Below, piece after piece: positions 1 through 5,307 of a DNA stretch of 5,307 bases. The position numbers were made by a program, and so were the translations under genes. Numbering within the stretch: the first letter of the stretch is position 1; the number at the start of each line of letters is the position of its first letter. Location of the stretch: the NCBI GenBank assembly GCA_947644185.1, contig CANRZC010000188.1:1-5307 (forward strand), read 5' to 3'. The notes below the pieces were generated by a model. It was not told the origin of the DNA, ran no database searches, and saw only the letters and a list, made by a program, of their open reading frames with translations. This stretch comes from an uncultured Acetatifactor sp. GTDB taxonomy: Bacteria > Bacillota > Clostridia > Lachnospirales > Lachnospiraceae.

Positions 1-799
1 AGTCCCTGCCAATATCCCGCAGATTCTCATCCGTAATCACCTGCCTGGGAGGCTTCCCGCCGGTGGCAGCCAGTGCGATGGACGCGATCTGGGCGGCTTT
101 CTCAATGGTATGCATCAGGCCGAAAGCCGTGTCGAAATCAGGCCCAGACACAAACAGCCCATGGAAAGCCCAGATGGCGGCATCATATTTCTCCATCAGC
201 GCACAGGTGGCTTTCGCAATCTCCGGCCCGCCAGGCACCATCCAGGGCACCACGCCCACGCCGCCTGGAAATACCACGCAGCACTCCGTAGCGCTCTTCC
301 AGAGCATCCTGGTAAACACCTCCGACTTCAGAGGCAGCACATAAGTCAGCGCAATCACATAAGGGGTGTGGGCATGGTAAATGACCCGGTTAGCGTCGCC
401 CGTCACACGCTTCCGCACGGAATGGTTCATGAAATGGGTGGGAAATTCGCTGGTAGGCCTGCCCCCGTTCTCCAGCCCCCAGACAATGCGGTAAGCATCG
501 CCGGCCTCATTGATCTCCACGATACAGATACTGTTCTGAGGCTCCAGACCCACGTTCTGCAAAAACTTCCCGCTACCCGTGGAAATGAAATATTCGCCTT
601 TCAGGTTCTCCGCCTCCACCCCCATTTTCACCCAGTCGCCTAGCATATGCTTAAAATAAGGCCTGCACTCCGCCACCTCTTCCTCTTTCATCCGGTAAGT
701 CAGATTCCCCCCGTTCCGCTCATGCCACCCCTGCCGCACGCCGTCATGGCACATACGGATATAATCTTCCATCACCTTTACGCCAAATATATTGTTCAT
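1..799 (-). CDS. rhaD: Rhamnulose-1-phosphate aldolase (3' end cut by window edge)
   Basis: Class II zinc aldolase that splits L-rhamnulose-1-phosphate into dihydroxyacetone phosphate and L-lactaldehyde in the cytoplasm, the last step of the rhamnose route. Reading from the ATG at 799-797, 266 codons are open to the window edge with no stop. The E. coli enzyme has about 274 residues, so only a short C-terminal tail is missing. Visible family marks are the N-terminal GNLTYR (31-36), the phosphate-loop motif STGSGKF (73-79), the catalytic Glu118 in SEFPTHF, the zinc ligands His142 and His144 in YHAHTP, and His213 in AFHGLF. Each sits one residue off the E. coli positions (E117, H141, H143, H212). 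The start is supported by an excellent AGGAGGT just upstream. It is third in the rhaB-rhaA-rhaD block, 167 bases after rhaA. Its GC content is higher than that of rhaA: sampled 60-base lines give 50-67%. Confidence 0.96.
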   Translation of the reverse strand, partial: MNNIFGVKVMEDYIRMCHDGVRQGWHERNGGNLTYRMKEEEVAECRPYFKHMLGDWVKMGVEAENLKGEYFISTGSGKFLQNVGLEPQNSICIVEINEAGDAYRIVWGLENGGRPTSEFPTHFMNHSVRKRVTGDANRVIYHAHTPYVIALTYVLPLKSEVFTRMLWKSATECCVVFPGGVGVVPWMVPGGPEIAKATCALMEKYDAAIWAFHGLFVSGPDFDTAFGLMHTIEKAAQIASIALAATGGKPPRQVITDENLRDIGRD

Positions 800-803
800 A
801 CCG

Positions 804-810
804 ACCTCCT
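804..810 (-). promoter_or_regulatory. Strong ribosome binding site of rhaD
   Basis: On the minus strand AGGAGGT lies four bases before the ATG of rhaD, a near-perfect anti-Shine-Dalgarno match. It fixes the rhaD start and suggests that aldolase translation starts on its own rather than by coupling to the distant rhaA stop. Confidence 0.85.
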
Positions 811-822
811 TACAAGAATCCA

Positions 823-885
823 AAATCCCTGAAAACACCAATCCCAACTACACGTATACCAAATCCCAAATGCACAAATCCCAAA
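823..885 (-). repeat. Cluster of short GGGATT repeats in the rhaD leader
   Basis: On the minus strand the leader between the hairpin and the rhaD ribosome binding site carries GGGATT four times (plus-strand aatccc at 824-829, 840-845, 862-867 and 877-882). Two of these lie within a perfect 12-base direct repeat, caaatcccaaat on the plus strand, at 860-871 and 875-886, offset by 15 bases. A further GGATT is at 817-821. Spacings are irregular, so this is not a clean tandem array. The function is unknown; a protein or RNA binding site in the mRNA leader, or simple low-complexity drift, are both possible. Confidence 0.5.
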
Positions 886-900
886 TAAAATACAGCAATC

Positions 901-940
901 GGAAAATAGCCAGGGGCCAAAAGCACTGGCACCCCGGCCA
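901..940 (-). terminator. Terminator-like hairpin between rhaA and rhaD (possible attenuator or 3' end stabiliser)
   Basis: Read on the minus strand, bases 940-927 pair with 919-907: UGGCC, then GGGG, then CCA on the left arm against UGG, CCCC and GGCUA on the right. That is about twelve pairs, mostly G-C, with one G-U, a one-base bulge (912), a two-base bulge (930-931) and a seven-base loop (920-926). UUUUCC follows directly (906-901). This looks like an imperfect intrinsic terminator that would act after rhaA and before rhaD. The U-tract is short, so partial termination or mRNA 3'-end protection is more likely than a full stop. The plus strand has no U-tract after it. The structure was folded by eye. 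Confidence 0.5.
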
Positions 941-966
941 CAAAAACCTAAAAAATAATTGCACAC

Positions 967-2223
967 TTAGCGCTTCAACTGCACCTCATTCTCATACTTC
1001 TGGATCTCCGCAAAGAAAGCCTTATCGGAAACCACGCCACAGCGCTCACAGTATTCGTTCCACACATCGCCGAAGGGCAGAGTCTTTACTGCCTCCTGCT
1101 CCACCATCAGTTCTGTCATACGGTTCTCATCCTGCAGCTTCTTCAAAGCCCCGTTGGGCGTACACATGGCGGAAAGCAATGCCTTCTGCCAGCTACGGAA
1201 GCCCATAGCCCATGCTGAGACACGGTTGATGCTGGCGTCAAAGTAATCTAACGCCATATAGACTCTGTCCAGTCCGTCACAGCGCACGATCTCCTTTGCC
1301 ATCTCCTTTGTCTCATCATCGAAAAGCACTACATGGTCACTGTCCCAGCGAATGGCTCTTGTGATATGCAGAGCAATTTCCGGATAGAAGCATAGCAACG
1401 CAGGGATCTTGTCGGACACCACCTCTGTAGGGTGATAATGTCCATTGTCCATCAGAGGCAGGCAGCCCTCATGGGTGGCTGCAAAGCTTAGGGTAAACTC
1501 AGCGCTGCCCACTGTGTAAGCCTCCACTCCAATTCCAAATACTTTAGACTCCACGCAAGGCTTTACTTTATTCTTGTCAAAGGGCTCAGACAAAATCTGC
1601 TCGATAGAATCCTTATACCGCATTCTAGGGCCCATGCGATCCGCAGGGACATCCTTAAAGCCGTCTCCTGTCCAAATATTCATGACACAGGGAACTCCTG
1701 TCTCCTCCGCGAAATATTGAGAAATGCGAATACAGGCCTTGCCGTGGTCAATCCAGAATTTCCTGGTCTCCTCGTCAGGACTGGAGAGTGTCAGACCATC
1801 CTTCATCTTATCATGGGAGAAAAAGGTAGGGTTGAAGTCGATTCCCATATTCCTCTCCTTTGCAAACTCCACCCACTTTGCGAAATGCTTCGGCGCAATC
1901 TTGTCCCTGTCCACAAACTCGCCGGGCTCAAAAATGGCATAGCTGGCATGAAGGTTCAGCTTCTTTTTGCCTGGCATCAGGCTCAAGGCCTTGTCCATGT
2001 CCTGCATGAGCTCTTCCGGGGTCTTGGCCTTGCCGGGATAATTTCCGGTGGTCTGGATGCCACCGGTTAAGGGACCGTCATGGTCAAAGCCAATAACGTC
2101 GTCTCCCTGCCAGCAATGGAGGGATACCGGCGCCTCCATACACTTTTCGATTGCCGCTTCCACGTCCACGCCGTAGGAAGCGTAGATCTCTTTTGCAGAT
2201 TCAAATCTTTCCTTTGCTGTCAT
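967..2223 (-). CDS. rhaA: L-rhamnose isomerase
   Basis: Converts L-rhamnose to L-rhamnulose in the cytoplasm, the entry step of rhamnose catabolism; a metal-dependent (Mn2+/Zn2+) TIM-barrel enzyme. The product is 418 residues, against 419 in E. coli, and aligns by eye along its whole length. Signature stretches include PVSLHCWQGDDV (32-43), LTGGIQTTGNYPGKA (52-66), LNLHASY (89-95), DFNPTFFSHD (129-138), VMNIWTGDG (180-188) and VESKVFGIGVEAYTVGS (224-240). The metal ligands are in place: Glu234, His262 in DNGHYHPTE, and Asp294 and Asp296 in IRWDSDH, at the same numbering as E. coli. The ATG is preceded by AAAGGATGG, with AGGA nine bases upstream. The gene follows rhaB after a 185-base spacer. 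No truncation or missing key residue is seen. Sampled lines give about 48-55% GC. Confidence 0.98.
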   Translation of the reverse strand: MTAKERFESAKEIYASYGVDVEAAIEKCMEAPVSLHCWQGDDVIGFDHDGPLTGGIQTTGNYPGKAKTPEELMQDMDKALSLMPGKKKLNLHASYAIFEPGEFVDRDKIAPKHFAKWVEFAKERNMGIDFNPTFFSHDKMKDGLTLSSPDEETRKFWIDHGKACIRISQYFAEETGVPCVMNIWTGDGFKDVPADRMGPRMRYKDSIEQILSEPFDKNKVKPCVESKVFGIGVEAYTVGSAEFTLSFAATHEGCLPLMDNGHYHPTEVVSDKIPALLCFYPEIALHITRAIRWDSDHVVLFDDETKEMAKEIVRCDGLDRVYMALDYFDASINRVSAWAMGFRSWQKALLSAMCTPNGALKKLQDENRMTELMVEQEAVKTLPFGDVWNEYCERCGVVSDKAFFAEIQKYENEVQLKR

Positions 2224-2408
2224 TTCTTTCCATCCTTTCTCAAATTTTTACTATATTTTTGTCTTTGTTTCCCTTCTATCTTATGCCTCGATTTCTTCTA
2301 TTTCGTATCCCCGTTATTTCCGCCGGCTTCGACTCATCCAGCATTTCACTTGAAGTTTCCGACCTTTATCCTCTGGCCAAAAGCAGTTCTGTGTCTCTCC
2401 TCCACGCC
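2224..2408 (-). other. Purine-rich spacer and leader between rhaB and rhaA
   Basis: This 185-base gap holds no convincing gene. Its sense (minus) strand is markedly purine-rich, with runs such as AAAGGTCGGAAA and AGATAGAAGGGAAA, and it ends in the rhaA ribosome binding site AAAGGA (2233-2238). It contains TGCTTTTGGCC (2385-2375), which recurs in the hairpin between rhaA and rhaD. I see no strong hairpin followed by a U-tract, so read-through from rhaB to rhaA is plausible. A separate rhaA promoter cannot be excluded: TATAGT lies at 2255-2250 but has no matching -35 box. Confidence 0.45.
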
Positions 2409-3815
2409 TTACAGCTCATAGTGGTTAATGGGGAAGGAGGCGAACACACAGGCCCTTGCCGCCTTCAGATTAGCCAACTCCCCGGCCGTGATCATCTGCG
2501 CCGCAATATTGCCGATGGCAGTGGCTTCCGTAGGCCCTGCGTACACAGGGATTCCTGTGGCCTGCGCGGTCAGACGATTGAGATAGTCCGCATTGGCTCC
2601 TCCGCCCACGATATGTATTTTGTCATACTTCTTTCCCGTAATGCCTTCTATCTGCTTTATGGTCTTCGCATAGCACTGGGCCAGACTATTGTAGATAACA
2701 GAAGCTACCTCTGCCAGACCCTCCGGCACCTGCTGCCCGGACTCCCGGCAGGCTGCCTGCACCTCTTTGGTCATATTGGCCGGCGCCAGGAAACGATCGT
2801 CATTGCAGTCTACAATAGAGGGGATGGCACATTTAGAAGCCATCTCACAGATTTCGCCAAAGCCAAGCTCTCCACCTATTTCCTTCTTCACAGACTGAAT
2901 CATCCACAGCCCCATGATATTCTTCAGGAAACGGAAGCGATAGTCGTAGCCTCCCTCATTGGTCAGATTGTTTCGCTTGCTCTCAGAGGAACAATTGGCC
3001 TCCCTCAGTTCTGTTCCCATCAAGGACCAGGTACCCGAGCTGATGTATAATGCGTCATCGCTGTCCGTAGGCACCGCGATGACAGCGGAACCGGTGTCAT
3101 GGGTGGCAGGCTCTACCACCTTACAATTGTATCCCACCTCTTCCTGTACCTGGGGCGTCAGCTCTCCCAATACAGTGCCAGGTGTAACCATTTTCTGGAA
3201 AATCTGCTCCGGATAGCCCAATTTCCCAATCAGCTCTCTGTCCCAATCCTTTGTCTTCGGGCTCACCAGTTGTCCCGTGGTGGCCTCTGTGTACTCCGTG
3301 GCCGCCACGCCGGATAGCATGTAATGGAAATAATCCGGCATCAAAAGCATTGTCTTTGCCTTTGCCAATTGTTCTGGCCTCTTTACTTTCAGGGCCATCA
3401 GTTGGTAAATGGTATTGAAGATCGCTTTCTGAATCCCAGTGCGGGCATAGAGCTCGTCCTCGGAAATGATTTTATACACTTCCTCATCCATCCCCTTAGT
3501 ACGCCCGTCCCGATAAGCCACTGCATTGCCGATGCGCTGTCCCTCCTGGTCCAGCAATACAAAATCCACCCCCCAGGTATCCACACCTACACTGACGGGA
3601 ATCTTGCCAAGCTCCCCACATTTCTTCATCCCCAGCTTAATCTGTGCAAACAGCTCGTCCACATCCCACACATTTTCGCCGTCCTGCTCCACCATTCCGT
3701 TAGGGAACCGATGCACCTCCTCCAGCACCATCTTCCCTTCCTCCATGTGGGCCAGGATATGGCGACCGCTGGATGCGCCGATATCAATGGCGAGATAATA
3801 TTTGCATGAGTCCAT
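2409..3815 (-). CDS. rhaB: Rhamnulokinase
   Basis: ATP-dependent kinase that phosphorylates L-rhamnulose at O-1, giving the substrate of RhaD; FGGY sugar-kinase family, two ribonuclease-H-like domains, cytoplasmic. The product is 468 residues, a little shorter than the 489 of E. coli RhaB. Motifs seen are the first phosphate loop DIGASSGR (11-18), VGVDTWGVD (76-84), PATHDTGSA with the probable catalytic base Asp240 (236-244), SSGTWSL (259-265), the ATP-domain IVGGGAN (402-408) and PTEATAIGN (428-436). I chose the ATG at 3815-3813. GAGG lies seven bases upstream of it, and the conserved family region KYYLAIDIG starts only four codons later. A TTG two codons upstream (3821-3819) has AAGGAG four bases before it and is a possible alternative. 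The gene is first of the rha block and lies 61 bases after the Ltp-repeat gene. Confidence 0.96.
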   Translation of the reverse strand: MDSCKYYLAIDIGASSGRHILAHMEEGKMVLEEVHRFPNGMVEQDGENVWDVDELFAQIKLGMKKCGELGKIPVSVGVDTWGVDFVLLDQEGQRIGNAVAYRDGRTKGMDEEVYKIISEDELYARTGIQKAIFNTIYQLMALKVKRPEQLAKAKTMLLMPDYFHYMLSGVAATEYTEATTGQLVSPKTKDWDRELIGKLGYPEQIFQKMVTPGTVLGELTPQVQEEVGYNCKVVEPATHDTGSAVIAVPTDSDDALYISSGTWSLMGTELREANCSSESKRNNLTNEGGYDYRFRFLKNIMGLWMIQSVKKEIGGELGFGEICEMASKCAIPSIVDCNDDRFLAPANMTKEVQAACRESGQQVPEGLAEVASVIYNSLAQCYAKTIKQIEGITGKKYDKIHIVGGGANADYLNRLTAQATGIPVYAGPTEATAIGNIAAQMITAGELANLKAARACVFASFPINHYEL

Positions 3816-3847
3816 TGCCAACCCTCTCCTTCCTCATTCTTTATAAA

Positions 3848-3864
3848 TTATCTTTTCTAGATAA
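3848..3864. promoter_or_regulatory. AT-rich inverted repeat upstream of rhaB (possible operator or weak hairpin)
   Basis: TTATCT, five bases, AGATAA forms a perfect 6-base inverted repeat in the 61-base gap upstream of rhaB. On the minus strand it is flanked by TTGGGT (3870-3865) and by TTTATAAAG (3847-3839). TATAAA sits 19 bases after TTGGGT, a poor but possible promoter layout with the repeat in the spacer. It could be an operator for a rhamnose regulator, a weak terminator of the upstream gene, or chance in AT-rich DNA. The stem has one G-C pair and lacks a good U-tract, so a strong terminator is unlikely. Confidence 0.3.
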
Positions 3865-3876
3865 ACCCAATCAGTT

Positions 3877-5307
3877 TTAGTATCCGTTTTGCTCTGCGCC
3901 ATAAATGGCCTGCTCATGGGTAAACCCTTCATACTCAAGCTGTTCTATCAGCTCATCCCTGGAGAAAGACATCATACTCAAATAATTTTCGGCTGATTTC
4001 GCCGCCTGTTCATTCCAGTTTGCCCCACAATTGTCAGCCCCATATGTCGCTTGCTCTGCTGTGAATTTCTCATACTCCAATTGTTCTATCAGGCCAGTAT
4101 AGGAAAAAGCCATCATAGACAAATAGTTTTTGGCAGACTTTAAGGCTTGCTCATTCCAATCTGCCCCACAATTATCTGCAGCATAGGTAGCCTCTTGATT
4201 TGAGTATTTCTCATATTCCAGTTGTTCTATAAGCCCATCATGCGAAAATGCCATCGTTGATAGATACCTTTTTGCAGATGATAAAGCATTCCTTTCTCCA
4301 GTAGTTGTAGCAGTATCTTTTTCTGTTTGTTTTGGTTCGTCTACCTGATCCGTTTTTTCATTGTTCCCGCTTTTGCCCTCTTTCTCTCCTTCTTCCTGGT
4401 TTGAATTGTCTGCGTCGATGCCATTTGCCCTTATGCTTTCAACCAGTTTATCAAAATCTTTGGCATAATCAAATTCTGAGTCTTTCTTTGCAACAAAGTC
4501 CAATGTATAAAATCTAGAGTCATAACAAAATGATATCATGTTTACTTCATACTCTGCTCCGCTAATATCTTGCTGCATCTTTATTTTGATAGCTTCAGCA
4601 ACACTTACACTTACCAAAGAATTGTCTATCAATTTCCCATTATCTGCGTTCATGATAACACTGTCTACATATTGATCTACATTTTCTAACAATTCCTCAT
4701 TTGTCATTCTTGTTTCACTGCAACATATTCCGAGCATTAAATCTTCATAATAAAAATACTTCCATTCTCCAATTTCTTTTGTGTCTTCCAAAAAAATTTG
4801 GGGTATTTTAAATTCTATTGCACTTAAATTTTCGACAACTAATTCTTCTTTACCGTAAAGATCACTTACCGTCTTTCCTGCTTCTTTTTCTATTATCGAA
4901 TTCAGATGGTCCAAAAAAGACCATATAACTACATATTCTCCATCTTCTTCCACTTCCAATCTGGCTTTATCCATCGCATGAATATCTTCTGCTGCAACAG
5001 CCATCGCTGGAAGGTTCATTAAATTTGAGAAACCCTGATATGTTCCAAATACGCGAATATTCTTATCATCTATTTCCTCTATATTGGATTCCGATTCAAG
5101 CGATACAAGCCATTTATTCCCGTCCGTCTGTTCCATTGTGATAGCCAAAAGGGAAACACTGGGATCTTCTACAATTTCTTGTGATATAACTTTTCCCTCT
5201 ACAAAAATCAAGGTTCCGCCAAGTCCATTTTGGGACGCAGGGGAATTAAACTTATCATACTCCATGCCTACATTTCTAAAGCCTTCTATCTCGCTAAGCG
5301 ATTCTTC
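3877..5307 (-). CDS. Ltp-family repeat protein, probable surface lipoprotein (5' end outside window)
   Basis: The reading frame stays open from the stop at 3877 to the right edge (476 codons), so the true start, and any signal peptide and lipobox, lie outside. The ATG at 5265 is internal: no ribosome binding site precedes it, and the open frame before it reads EESLSEIEGFRNVG. Numbered from that Met, residues 7-105 look like a small beta-rich domain (NGLGGTLIFVEGKV to FGTYQGFSNLMNLPAM). Residues 147-282 form a second alpha/beta region of a kind seen in Clostridia lipoproteins (IPQIFLED, YSVD-like helices, FYTLDFVAKKDSEFDY). Residues 283-326 are a charged Glu/Lys/Thr/Asn linker, and 327-462 are three tandem Ltp repeats (host cell surface-exposed lipoprotein family, PF07553 type). 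Ltp of Streptococcus phage TP-J34 blocks phage DNA entry; whether this protein does so is unknown. DNA here is AT-rich (28-37% GC in sampled lines), unlike the rha genes. Confidence 0.85.
   Translation of the reverse strand, partial: EESLSEIEGFRNVGMEYDKFNSPASQNGLGGTLIFVEGKVISQEIVEDPSVSLLAITMEQTDGNKWLVSLESESNIEEIDDKNIRVFGTYQGFSNLMNLPAMAVAAEDIHAMDKARLEVEEDGEYVVIWSFLDHLNSIIEKEAGKTVSDLYGKEELVVENLSAIEFKIPQIFLEDTKEIGEWKYFYYEDLMLGICCSETRMTNEELLENVDQYVDSVIMNADNGKLIDNSLVSVSVAEAIKIKMQQDISGAEYEVNMISFCYDSRFYTLDFVAKKDSEFDYAKDFDKLVESIRANGIDADNSNQEEGEKEGKSGNNEKTDQVDEPKQTEKDTATTTGERNALSSAKRYLSTMAFSHDGLIEQLEYEKYSNQEATYAADNCGADWNEQALKSAKNYLSMMAFSYTGLIEQLEYEKFTAEQATYGADNCGANWNEQAAKSAENYLSMMSFSRDELIEQLEYEGFTHEQAIYGAEQNGY
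3880..4005 (-). repeat. Ltp repeat 3 (C-terminal, 42 residues)
   Basis: Encodes AAKSAENYLSMMSFSRDE and the following LIEQLEYEGFTHEQAIYGAE, ending QNGY at the stop. It keeps the SAxxYLxxxxFSxxxLIEQLEYE core of the other two copies but lacks the terminal CGxxWNEQ linker, as expected of the last copy in such an array. Confidence 0.85.
4006..4146 (-). repeat. Ltp repeat 2 (47 residues)
   Basis: Begins ALKSAKNYLSMMAFSYTG, continues LIEQLEYEKFTAEQATYGAD and ends NCGANWNEQ. It is 141 bases long, exactly the size of repeat 1, with an Ala-start and WNEQ-end that define the period. Each repeat should form a two-helix unit like the tandem helix-turn-helix units known for phage TP-J34 Ltp. Confidence 0.87.
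4147..4287 (-). repeat. Ltp repeat 1 (47 residues)
   Basis: Begins ALSSAKRYLSTMAFSHDG, continues LIEQLEYEKYSNQEATYAAD and ends NCGADWNEQ. It is highly similar to repeat 2 in protein, but many third codon positions differ, so the copies are not a fresh DNA duplication. It directly follows the charged linker that would hold the repeat array away from the cell surface. Confidence 0.87.

Noticed and set aside
110..643. 177-codon open frame on the plus strand opposite rhaD
   Set aside because: Shadow of the GC-rich rhaD gene. The translation is His, Pro and Arg rich with no family resemblance.
823..886. Short repeats before rhaD as a CRISPR array
   Set aside because: The repeats are only 6-12 bases with irregular short gaps and no palindromic 25-40 base unit or spacers, so they do not form a CRISPR array.
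792..1208. Plus-strand open frame across the rhaA-rhaD spacer
   Set aside because: It overlaps the rhaA 3' end antisense, and the protein is low-complexity with Ser, Pro and His runs. There is no support for a real gene in the spacer.
2250..2255. TATAGT as a -10 box of a separate rhaA promoter
   Set aside because: No reasonable -35 element lies 16-18 bases upstream, and the surrounding DNA is AT-rich enough for such hexamers by chance.
2151..3050. 299-codon open frame on the plus strand, opposite rhaB and the rhaB-rhaA spacer
   Set aside because: It is antisense to the well-supported rhaB, has no recognisable domain, and its composition (Leu, Arg, His and Ser rich) is typical of a shadow frame. 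It also spans the end of one gene and a spacer.
3819..3821. TTG as the start codon of rhaB
   Set aside because: It is possible, but the ATG two codons later has GAGG at a better seven-base spacing and lies close to the conserved N-terminus, so the ATG is preferred.
3877..5265. ATG at 5265 as the true start of the Ltp-repeat gene
   Set aside because: No ribosome binding site precedes it, and the frame stays open to the window edge. A surface lipoprotein should have a signal peptide, which is absent after this Met. The gene is therefore treated as 5'-truncated.

Overview
The window carries four genes, all transcribed leftward (minus strand). It looks like a Gram-positive, gut-type Clostridia genome, probably Lachnospiraceae. 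Supporting signs are purine-rich AGGAGG-type ribosome binding sites, a rhaB-rhaA-rhaD catabolic block, and a neighbouring multi-repeat Ltp-family surface protein of a kind common in Firmicutes. The taxonomic guess is inference; no rRNA or other marker gene is present.

Layout in transcription order (right to left): (1) 3877-5307, the 3' part of a probable surface lipoprotein gene whose start lies outside the right edge. It ends in three tandem 47-residue Ltp repeats. (2) 3816-3876, a 61-base AT-rich gap with a short inverted repeat. (3) 2409-3815, rhaB, rhamnulokinase. (4) 2224-2408, a 185-base purine-rich (sense strand) leader. (5) 967-2223, rhaA, L-rhamnose isomerase. (6) 800-966, a 167-base spacer with a GC-rich terminator-like hairpin followed by a cluster of short GGGATT repeats. 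(7) 1-799, rhaD, rhamnulose-1-phosphate aldolase, cut by the left edge a few codons before its expected end.

The three rha genes make up the complete classical cytoplasmic L-rhamnose route: L-rhamnose to L-rhamnulose (RhaA), to L-rhamnulose-1-phosphate (RhaB), to dihydroxyacetone phosphate plus L-lactaldehyde (RhaD). No transporter, regulator, rhamnose mutarotase or lactaldehyde-handling enzyme is in the window. All three enzymes keep their catalytic or metal-binding residues and look intact.

The rha genes themselves are ordinary. What deserves a second look is the non-coding DNA between them (hairpin, repeats, a shared 11-mer) and the AT-rich Ltp-repeat gene upstream, whose family includes a phage superinfection-exclusion lipoprotein. 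I found no RNA gene, CRISPR array, insertion sequence or clearly new system.
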